Of a stretch of 64,000 bases of DNA, positions 1 to 7,600 are shown one piece after another; within the stretch, counting starts at the first letter, position 1, and every line of letters starts with the position of its first letter. This DNA comes from Agromyces mediolanus. Lineage in GTDB: Bacteria > Actinomycetota > Actinomycetes > Actinomycetales > Microbacteriaceae. Where the stretch lies: positions 434,001-498,000 of the forward strand of contig NZ_JAMBNX010000001.1 in NCBI RefSeq assembly GCF_023715325.1, read 5' to 3'. The position numbers and the translations under genes were made by a program. The notes under the pieces are model-generated. The model was given only the letters and a program-made list of their open reading frames with translations, searched no databases and was not told where the DNA came from.

Positions 1-937
1 CCATACCCGCGCCGTACAGCGACGAGGCGCAGTAGTGCCGCAGGACGTGCGGGGTCATCCGGCCGACCCAGGCCGGCAGGAACACGACGGTCTGCGCTTT
101 GAGTCCTTGGCGCAGCACGTCGTCGCTCGCCCGTGAGCAGCGTCCAAGGTCCTGGTCGAACCGCTCCGAGGGAATCATCGGCGCGACGGGGTTGTCCCAG
201 TCCGGGCCGAACAGGTGCCGCACCTCCGCGAGCCACCAGTCGATCAGCCGATCGGCGCCGTTGATCGCCGGCACCAGCCGCGGCTTCACGCCGCGGCCGC
301 GCGAGCCCTTCCCGAAGCGGACGTGGAGCTTGCCGAACTCGCCCAGATCAGGCCGCCAGTCGCGGATGTCGAGTTTGGCACTCTCGTTGATCCGCAGCCC
401 CAAGCGCCGCCAGAGCGATGCGGCGAAGTAGTCCCGCGCCGCCGGAAGGAACTTCCGCGCGCTCGACAGCGAGCTGCGCCATCCCGCGAACAGATGGTCG
501 ACCTCGGCGTCCGACGGCGGCACGCGGATCTTGCCGAGCGAGTTGTTCGACTGCCGGTTGTACTCGTCGATGGGCTGCTCGAGGACGAACCCGGTCAGCG
601 CATGCACGTCGGCCCGGTAACGGGCGATCGCGAAGTCGTAGAACTGAGCGAGCGTCTTCGCCTTGCCAGCCCGCGTGCTCACAGCCAGACCCGCCCGACG
701 CAGACCCGCGAGGAAGCGATCGGCGTCGTCCGGCGCCGCGGCCCAGAGCGGGGCGGCGAGGCTCTGCCGGAACTCGAACACCGCGGCCCGCGAGGACTGG
801 ATGTGCCCGTCGGTCAGGCCGGCCGCTGCCATCGCCAGAGCGAACTGGTCGACGAGCTCCTGCTCGAAGTCGGCCACATCCTGCTCGTCGCGGAAGCCAC
901 GGGCGCTGCCGATGCTTCGCACCACAGCGAGCTTCAT
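1..937 (-). CDS. Tyrosine recombinase/integrase (C-terminus cut by window edge)
   Basis: Site-specific recombinase of the lambda-integrase family, reading leftward and leaving the window before its stop codon. The start is the ATG at 937 (MKLAVVRSIGSARGFRDEQD). The N-terminal half looks like a SAM-like core-binding domain. The catalytic domain shows the first Arg in LWRRLGLRINESAKLDIRDW, a Lys in the following beta-hairpin region (GKGSRGRGVKPRLV) and the HxxR box in HVLRHYCASSLYGAGM, close to the left edge. The nucleophilic Tyr should lie just outside. It is divergent from the element genes that begin at 1074. It may mobilise the element or be an accessory recombinase; the serine recombinase at 11064-12554 is next to the visible junction and is the better candidate for integration there. 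Confidence 0.85.
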   Translation of the reverse strand, partial: MKLAVVRSIGSARGFRDEQDVADFEQELVDQFALAMAAAGLTDGHIQSSRAAVFEFRQSLAAPLWAAAPDDADRFLAGLRRAGLAVSTRAGKAKTLAQFYDFAIARYRADVHALTGFVLEQPIDEYNRQSNNSLGKIRVPPSDAEVDHLFAGWRSSLSSARKFLPAARDYFAASLWRRLGLRINESAKLDIRDWRPDLGEFGKLHVRFGKGSRGRGVKPRLVPAINGADRLIDWWLAEVRHLFGPDWDNPVAPMIPSERFDQDLGRCSRASDDVLRQGLKAQTVVFLPAWVGRMTPHVLRHYCASSLYGAGM

Positions 938-982
938 GAGCCCGTCAGTTCATCAGCACCGCACATACGTCAACAATACACA

Positions 983-1018
983 GATTCTTTCAGAAATCAT
1001 GAAATCTCTACAAGAATC
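983..1018. promoter_or_regulatory. Inverted repeat in divergent promoter region
   Basis: The 136-bp gap between the leftward recombinase and the rightward gene at 1074 is markedly A/T-richer than its surroundings. It holds a 7-bp inverted repeat (GATTCTT at 983-989, AAGAATC at 1012-1018), with a second smaller one inside (TTTC...GAAA). This is a plausible operator/promoter region controlling both directions, or a recombinase binding site. No clear -35/-10 pair was assigned. Confidence 0.4.
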
Positions 1019-1073
1019 GGGTATCGGTGGCGATCCCTGCGTACCTCGCTCCTATGAGAGATCGAGGGAGCAG

Positions 1074-1697
1074 ATGGCCGAACGAACTCACGGCAGTTGG
1101 GACAGGCGTGGCGTGAAGCCCCGCTACCGGCGCGGCAGCGACGCGGCCGACGAGCCCGACAACACGGCGACGACCGCCCAGCCGATCATCCACGTCCCGC
1201 ACGTCCGGGTTGACGTCGCACCCGACGGTGCCCTGGCCGTCACGGTCGACGGCGCCCCGTTCACCCCACCGGAGGCGCTGTCGCCGCTGCGGCGCGATAC
1301 CTTCGGGGCGCTCGCCGATCACCTCACCACCGCCCTCAACGGCCCGATCCGCGTCGAGGTGTGTGAGGCGGACGGCTCGACCTTCACCGACATCCTCACG
1401 CCACCGCGCCGCCGGAGCCGTTTCGCCCCTCCCGAGCCTGCCTTTCCCCAGCAGGCTTCGGCTCCGGCGGCTGCGGTCCCTGCTGTGTTGTTCGAGGTGA
1501 GCGCGGACGGGTTCGTGCCCGGCGAGGACGTCGCCCTGGCGGTCATCGTCGCCCATTCCGACGCCGGCCCGACCGGGCACGGTCGCGCGCTGCTGCAACG
1601 GCACCTGCTCGAGCTGGCCCCGACGCGCGAGGTTCTGCTGCTAGGCCGGGTCTCCGGCACCCTGTCCGTCCACCATCCAGACCGGGACCGCCAGTGA
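1074..1697 (+). CDS. Element protein of unknown function, upstream of coupling protein
   Basis: A 207-residue protein whose start at ATG 1074 is supported by GAGGGAG at 1064-1070. No known domain is recognised. The first 40 residues are basic and polar (MAERTHGSWDRRGVKPRYRR), followed by a compact alpha/beta-looking segment (VRVDVAPDGALAVTVDGAPF and onward) and a Pro/Ala linker near residues 120-150. There is no signal peptide or membrane segment. The stop overlaps the GTG start of the coupling-protein gene, so the two are probably translationally coupled. A role in conjugative transfer is inferred only from position. Confidence 0.6.
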   Translation: MAERTHGSWDRRGVKPRYRRGSDAADEPDNTATTAQPIIHVPHVRVDVAPDGALAVTVDGAPFTPPEALSPLRRDTFGALADHLTTALNGPIRVEVCEADGSTFTDILTPPRRRSRFAPPEPAFPQQASAPAAAVPAVLFEVSADGFVPGEDVALAVIVAHSDAGPTGHGRALLQRHLLELAPTREVLLLGRVSGTLSVHHPDRDRQ

Positions 1698-3463
1698 GCA
1701 TGACGACGGGACGCGGCCCCGAAGACCTGCTCGCGAACCTCGGCATCGGCCTACTCGTCGCCGTCGCCGGATTCGCCGGGGTGCTGCGGGTCGCCGGGAC
1801 GATCGCGGCGTTCCTGACCGGGGCGCCGCAGCCGGCAGGCGGCATCGAGGCCGGCCTCGGTGTGCTGCTGCGTCCCGGCGACCCCGGCGATCCACTTGGT
1901 GCGCCGGGGCTGAACCCGGTCGTCTACTGGATAGTGACGGGCCTGCTGCTCGCCGTCCTCGGCGTCGCAGGCTGGTGGGGCTGGTCGCTGCTGCGGCGGC
2001 ACTCGACGGCGACCCGCCGCGACCCGCACCGCATCCAGGGCACCGCGACCGGCGCGGAGGTCGCCCAGGCCGCCTCCAGTCGGGCGCTACTGCGCCGCGC
2101 CTCCACGCTGCGACCGGCGGTCGCGGAGCCGAAGCCGGCCGACGTCGGCTACCTGCTCGGCCGCTCGCACGGGCGCCAGGTGTGGGCGTCGGTGGAGGAC
2201 AGCATCCTGCTGATCGGCCCGCCGCGGGCGGGCAAGGGCATGTTCGTCGCGATCAACGCGATCCTCGACGCCCCGGGCGCGGTCGTGACCACCTCGACCC
2301 GACCCGACAACCTCACCGCAACGCTTCGCGCAAGGCTCCGCCGCGGCCCCGTGGCGGTGTTCGACCCACAGCACCTGGCCGAAGGCGTGCCGGCCGGACT
2401 GCGCTGGTCGCCGGTGCGTGGCTGCGAAACTCCGCTGACTGCGATGATCCGCGCGACGGGACTGGCCGCCGGGACCGGGCTGTCCTCGGGTGGGGTCGAG
2501 GGCGGCGGGTTCTGGGAGGGCAAGACCCGCACCGCGCTCCAGGCGCTCCTGCACGCCGCGGCCCTCGACGGGCGAGGGGCCGCCGAGCTGTTCCGCTGGA
2601 CCCTAGACCCGACCGCCGCCGCCGAGGCCGTCGCGATCCTCACCGCACACCCGCAGGCGGCGACCGGATGGGCCGAGTCGCTGGAGGCGATGATCCACGC
2701 CGACCCCCGCACCCGCGACTCGATCTGGCAAGGCGTCTCCCTCGCGTTGAGCTGCCTGGCGGACCCGCGCGTGCTGGAAGCGGTCACCCCGCGCCCCGGC
2801 GAGGACTTCGACCCCGCGGCGTTCCTCACCCAGCGCGGGACGCTCTACCTGCTGGCGACCTCCGCGGGCGCCGGCGGTTCCTCGGCGCTGGTCTCCGCGT
2901 TCGTCGAAGACCTTGTGGAGACCGCCAGGCACCTGGCCGCGACCTCACCCGGCGCTCGCCTGGACCCGCCGCTGCTGCTCGCGCTGGACGAGATCGGGAA
3001 CCTCGCGCCCCTGCCGAGCCTGCCCACGCTGATGGCGGAGGGCGGCGGCACGGGGATCACGACCATGCCCGTGTTGCAGTCCCTCGCCCAGGCGCGGGAG
3101 AAGTGGGGCGAGAATGCCGCCGCCGCGATCTGGGACGCCTCCATCGTCAAGATCATCCTCGGCGGCGCGTCCGGCTCACGCGACCTGCAAGACCTGTCGA
3201 CCCTCATCGGGGAGCGAGATGAGACCACCCACTCGGACACGATCGGCGACCGCGGATCGCGCTCCTCGCAACGCTCCGTGCGCCGCGTGGCCGTGATGCC
3301 GCCCGAGACGATCCGCACCCTGCCCTTCGGCACCGGGATCACACTGCTGCGCTCGGCCCCGCCGATCGTCACCGATCTGCGGGCATGGACAAGCCGCGAG
3401 GACGCCGCGACGCTGAAGGCCGACCGTGCCGAGATCGAGGCATCGCTGCGGCGTCCCGCATGA
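1694..3463 (+). CDS. VirD4/TraG-type conjugative coupling ATPase
   Basis: Type IV coupling protein that brings the relaxosome to the secretion channel at the membrane. The 589 residues begin at GTG 1694, overlapping the previous stop. Two N-terminal hydrophobic segments (about residues 15-40 and 75-100) anchor it in the membrane. Walker A is LIGPPRAGKGMF near residues 173-184. Walker B is LLLALDEIGNLAPLPSLPTL near residue 430, followed by the typical GGGTGITTMPVLQSLAQARE block. It is shorter than many TraG proteins but complete in its ATPase motifs. Together with the SSB-like and helicase genes downstream it marks this region as a conjugative or mobilisable element. Confidence 0.88.
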   Translation: MSMTTGRGPEDLLANLGIGLLVAVAGFAGVLRVAGTIAAFLTGAPQPAGGIEAGLGVLLRPGDPGDPLGAPGLNPVVYWIVTGLLLAVLGVAGWWGWSLLRRHSTATRRDPHRIQGTATGAEVAQAASSRALLRRASTLRPAVAEPKPADVGYLLGRSHGRQVWASVEDSILLIGPPRAGKGMFVAINAILDAPGAVVTTSTRPDNLTATLRARLRRGPVAVFDPQHLAEGVPAGLRWSPVRGCETPLTAMIRATGLAAGTGLSSGGVEGGGFWEGKTRTALQALLHAAALDGRGAAELFRWTLDPTAAAEAVAILTAHPQAATGWAESLEAMIHADPRTRDSIWQGVSLALSCLADPRVLEAVTPRPGEDFDPAAFLTQRGTLYLLATSAGAGGSSALVSAFVEDLVETARHLAATSPGARLDPPLLLALDEIGNLAPLPSLPTLMAEGGGTGITTMPVLQSLAQAREKWGENAAAAIWDASIVKIILGGASGSRDLQDLSTLIGERDETTHSDTIGDRGSRSSQRSVRRVAVMPPETIRTLPFGTGITLLRSAPPIVTDLRAWTSREDAATLKADRAEIEASLRRPA

Positions 3464-3537
3464 CTGGCAGCGGGCGCGCACCTGCCTGATGGGAACGGCC
3501 GCGGCTGGCGGCTGTCACGACAGGCAAGGAGCACGAC

Positions 3538-4020
3538 GTGAGCATCCAGACCCAGCAGTCACTGACCGGGTTCATCGCCACGGAGCCGCAGCTGACCACG
3601 ACCTCAAAGGAGCAGGCCCGGTTCTACGCCAGGGTCGGCGTGCGGCATCAGCGCGTGGAGCCGGACGGCACCACGACCGACCTCGAGCCGACGTTCCACC
3701 ACCTCGTCCTGTTCCGCGCCGCCGCCAAGCGCGCTCACGCCCAGTTCGCAAAGGACGACAGCTTCGTCGCCAGCGGCCGCGTTCACGCCTTCACCTACGA
3801 GCGGGACGGCAAGACGATCCCCGACGAGGAGTTCATCGCGACCGCGATCGGCCACGACAGCCTGCGCACCCGGTACGGCGTCGACCGCAGCCGGCGCGCC
3901 GGGCAGGCCGTGGAGGTGGACGCCGCCGAGCGCCCTACGCCGCGACCGCGCCGCAAGCCGGCCCCGATCGGCGACGCGCCGCAGCGCCCGTCCGCAGAGT
4001 CCACCGCGGTCGCCCTCTGA
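3538..4020 (+). CDS. Single-stranded DNA-binding protein-like
   Basis: A 160-residue protein with an OB-fold-like N-terminal 110 residues. It opens as SSB proteins do (SLTGFIATEPQLTTTSKEQARFYARVGV) and includes FHHLVLFRAAAKRAHAQF and SFVASGRVHAFTYERDG. The C-terminal tail is Pro/Arg/Ala-rich and disordered, but it lacks the acidic DDDIPF-type tip of housekeeping SSB. The GTG start at 3538 follows CAAGGAGCACGAC, a good ribosome-binding site. On an integrative element such a protein probably protects transferred or replicating single strands. The absence of the acidic tip suggests it does not recruit the usual SSB partners. Confidence 0.75.
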   Translation: MSIQTQQSLTGFIATEPQLTTTSKEQARFYARVGVRHQRVEPDGTTTDLEPTFHHLVLFRAAAKRAHAQFAKDDSFVASGRVHAFTYERDGKTIPDEEFIATAIGHDSLRTRYGVDRSRRAGQAVEVDAAERPTPRPRRKPAPIGDAPQRPSAESTAVAL

Positions 4021-4034
4021 ACGGCGGGCCTGCC

Positions 4035-4589
4035 ATGAGCACCCCCGACGAGACCCCGCGCGAGCCTGCCCCCGACGCTGGCCCGGAGCTGCTGCCGGAG
4101 CCGCCGCACCCGGTGAACTGGAACATTCTGACCGCCGACGAGGCCGAGACCGAGTGGCTGGAGCTCAACGCCTGGGTGAACTGGCTACGCCGCACCTACG
4201 GGCTGCCGGCCGCGGTGATCCCGCCGCTGTGGCACCGACACCCCGAGCTCGTCTGGGAACTGAGCGCTCTGCACCTGCACTGGCTGGGCGCCTACGACCC
4301 GGAGCAGAACGGGTCGGCACCGCTGGGCTGGCACCGCGACTTCGCCGACGCCCGGCACCGGCTGCGCGATTGGGTCGCCGCATCCGGCACCCGACTGGAC
4401 CGCGACCGCCCGACCCGGCAGACGGTGTGGCCGGGCGAGGAACCGGCCGAGCCGGTCGAGGAGACGCCGATCACCGACCGGGACGTGGACTTCGTGCAGC
4501 ACGTCCTCGATGACGTCGCCCGCCGCCGGGCGGCAGAGGACGAGTTCTACCGCAGCCTCGACCCGGACACGGGCGAGATCCACCCCTGA
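4035..4589 (+). CDS. DUF4913 family protein
   Basis: 184 residues, start ATG 4035. It matches the DUF4913 pattern common on actinobacterial plasmids and integrative elements: NWNILTADEAETEWLELNAW, then WVNWLRRTYGLPAAVIPPLW, then HRHPELVWELSALHLHWLGA, and WHRDFADARHRLRDWVAASG. The core (about residues 30-125) is Trp-rich and helical; both ends are acidic and disordered. Its function is unknown. It lies 14 bp after the SSB-like gene and about 50 bp before the methyltransferase-helicase, in the same transcriptional direction. Confidence 0.75.
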   Translation: MSTPDETPREPAPDAGPELLPEPPHPVNWNILTADEAETEWLELNAWVNWLRRTYGLPAAVIPPLWHRHPELVWELSALHLHWLGAYDPEQNGSAPLGWHRDFADARHRLRDWVAASGTRLDRDRPTRQTVWPGEEPAEPVEETPITDRDVDFVQHVLDDVARRRAAEDEFYRSLDPDTGEIHP

Positions 4590-4617
4590 ACCTCGGCGAC
4601 CGATCACGGGAGAACCC

Positions 4618-4641
4618 ATGCGTGACGCGGAAGTGGCCTGA
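4618..4641 (+). CDS. Putative 7-codon leader peptide
   Basis: ATG at 4618 opens a seven-codon frame (MRDAEVA) preceded by GGGAG about 6 nt upstream. Its TGA overlaps the ATG of the large methyltransferase-helicase gene (TGATG at 4639-4643). The Shine-Dalgarno sequence serves this mini-ORF rather than the ATG at 4641, so initiation of the giant gene could depend on re-initiation after the leader. It could also be chance; no comparison was possible. Confidence 0.3.
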   Translation: MRDAEVA

Positions 4642-7600
4642 TGGCTGCGCGCCGGAATCGTGACCCGCATCCCGGTCAGCTCGCGTTCGACCTGTGGGGG
4701 CTGGACGAGCAGACCGCCGACGAGTCGTTGGCCGCCGCGCTCGCATCCGACACGCCAGACGAAACGACCGGGGAGGAGCACGTCGATGAACAAGTACGCG
4801 GCAGCAGCCAGAGCGCATTGGGAGAGGACGGCCCCGACGAGGCTTCACGCGCTGGAGAACCCGGAGGAGTTTTTCACGAACCTGGGCCTTCAGGTGCAGG
4901 CGGAAGTGTCGGACCTGATGGCAATGCTGGCTGGGACGCGATCTTCGGAGCAGAATTACTTGCGGGAGGTCGCCCGGCTGGTGACGGCCCGGCGGATCGC
5001 GGAGGAGGTCGTGATGGCACAGCTGGTGTGGATCGGCGACCCGGAGCTGCCGCTGGAGCAGGCCCGCGAGGAGTGGGAGCAGACCCGGCCCTCGGACGAG
5101 AACCTCGTGATCTGGGCCGAGCGGATGCAGGACTCCCCGGACTTGATGCCCTCGACGGTGGAGCTGGAGCAGATGGCGAACGACTGGGCGGTGCCGGTGG
5201 CCTTCCTCGAGGGCCTGGTGGCGACCGAGCCGCCGCGGGACTACCTGCGGGAGAACCAGGCCGTGCTGCAGGAGGCGGCGACGATCCGCTTCCTGCGCGA
5301 ACTGAGCTAGCCGCCCCACCTCGGTTCGTCCCGGCATCGCAGGACGACCTGGCCCCTTCGGGGCCGAAGGCCCGGTTCCAGGCGAACACCGCTGCGATTC
5401 GGCTGGCGCACGCGCTAGCGGCTGAGAACCGGGGGGCGACTGCTGAGGAGCAGCAGGTGCTTGCCCGCTGGTCGAGCTGGGGGGCGCTGCCCGATGTGTT
5501 CGATGCGGCCAAGGACGGCTGGGATGTCGAACGCGCCGAGCTGCGCGGTCTGCTCGACGAGGCGGAGTGGGACGCCGCGGCCCGCACGACGATCAACGCC
5601 CACTACACCGACCCGTTGATCGTCCGGCAGATGTGGCGAGCGATGAGCGCGCTCGGCTTCACCGGCGGCGCCGTGCTGGAACCCGGTTCAGGGGCGGGGA
5701 CGTTCATCGGGCTCGCGCCGGGCTCGGCGCAGATGACCGGCGTCGAGCTGGACCCGGTGACGGCGGCGATCAGCCAGGGCCTCTACCCGCACGCGACGAT
5801 CCGCGCCGAGTCGTTCGCCGACACCCGCCTGCCCGAAGGGCACTTCGATGCGGCGATCGGCAACGTGCCGTTCGCCGGCGTCGTCCTGCACGATCCGGTC
5901 CACAACGGCACCAAGCAGACGATGCACAACCACTTCATCCTGAAGTCGCTGCGGCTGACCCGGCCCGGCGGGCTCGTCGCGGTGCTGACCTCGCATTACA
6001 CGATGGACGCGCAGAATCCCGGCGCACGCCGGGAGATGAACGCCCTGGCGGATCTCGTCGGGGCGATCCGCCTGCCCACCGGCGCGCACCGCCGCGCGGC
6101 TGGCACTGAGGTGCTCACCGATCTGCTCATCTTCCGCCGCCGCGAGGACGGTCGGCCACCGGCCGACGACCTGTGGGAGACCGTCACGCCGGTCAGCATC
6201 GACGGGCGACTGGTGAAGATCAACGCCTACTTCGACCATCGGCCCGAGCGGATGCTCGGCGCCGTCGGCGTGCAGCAGGGCATGTACGGGGCGGACACGC
6301 TCACCGTCACCGGCGACCTCTCCGAGCTGGAGAGCACCCTGGCGCTCGCCGTGGATGAGATCGTGTTCGCCGGGCGTCGGCTCGGGCTGACGATGAGCGA
6401 ACGCACCGCGGCACAGCAGTCCCGCCGTGCCGCGTTCACCCCGTCAGCGCCGGCCGTGTGGGACGGCAGCATCGTCCCGGTCGACGGCGGAGAGTTCGCG
6501 ACCGTCGCCTCCGGGGCGCTGGAACCGTTCGCCGTGCCCAAGTCGGCGGCGACCGAGCTGCGCGCCCTGCTCGGGCTGCGCGACCGGGCCACGACCCTGC
6601 TGATGCTGGAGTCGGCGACGGTGGACGACACGATCGAGGTCACCGAGGCGCGGGCCGCGCTGCGCCGCGACTACCAGAAGTACCTTGGCAAATACGGCCC
6701 CCTCAACCGCTACACGCTACGGCCGACCGGGCGGCAGAACCCCGCCGGGGACGACACCTACGCGCGGATCGTGCCGACCCCGATCCGGCTGCTGCGCTCC
6801 GACCCGTTCGGGCCACTGGTGATCGCATTGGAGCAGTTCGACGACACCGAGCAGACGGCCACGCCGGCGGCGATCATGACCCGCCGTGTCGTCGCCCCGC
6901 GCCCGGAGGTGCAGGGCGTGGAGACCCCCGCTGACGCGATCGCGGTGAGCCTGGACCGCACTGGCGGCATCGACCCGACCCTGATCGCCGACCTGCTGGG
7001 CATGCCCGAGCACGAGGCACGCCGGGCGCTGGCCGGGATGGTGTTCACCGATCCCGTCGGCGGCGAGCTCGTCCACGCCCCCGCCTACCTGTCCGGTGAC
7101 GTGCGGGGGAAGTTGGAGGCCGCCAAGGCGCGCGCCGCTGACGAGCCCGCGTTCCAGGCGAACGCCGACGCGCTGGCCGCCGTGCTGCCGCCCGCGCTCG
7201 GCGTCGAGGACATCACCGCGCGCTTGGGCGCGGTGTGGATCAGCGAACGCATCCACGAGGACTTCCTCAACGCGATCCTGAAGACCTCCGACGTGCGGGT
7301 GGAGAACGCGCTGCCGGGCATGTGGGAGGTCCGCGGCGGGCGAGCGGGGGTGCTGTCCACGAGCGAATGGGGCACCGAGCGGCGCCCCGCGCCCGACATC
7401 GCCCAAGCCGTCATGGAGCAGAAGACGTTACTCGTCTACGACGAGGTGGAAGACGTCGGCGGGAAGATCCGCCGCGTCCTGAACCCGATCGAGACGACGG
7501 CCGCGCAGGAGAAGGCCGACCTGATCCAAGAGCGGTTCGGCGAGTGGGTGTGGGAAGACCCGGCCCGCGCCGCGGCGCTGGTCGAGGAGTACAACCGGCG

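Noticed and set aside
1..937. The tyrosine recombinase as the enzyme responsible for the visible element-tadA junction
   Set aside because: It lies about 12 kb away, and there is no long core repeat at the junction. The serine recombinase sits directly at it with an att-like inverted repeat.
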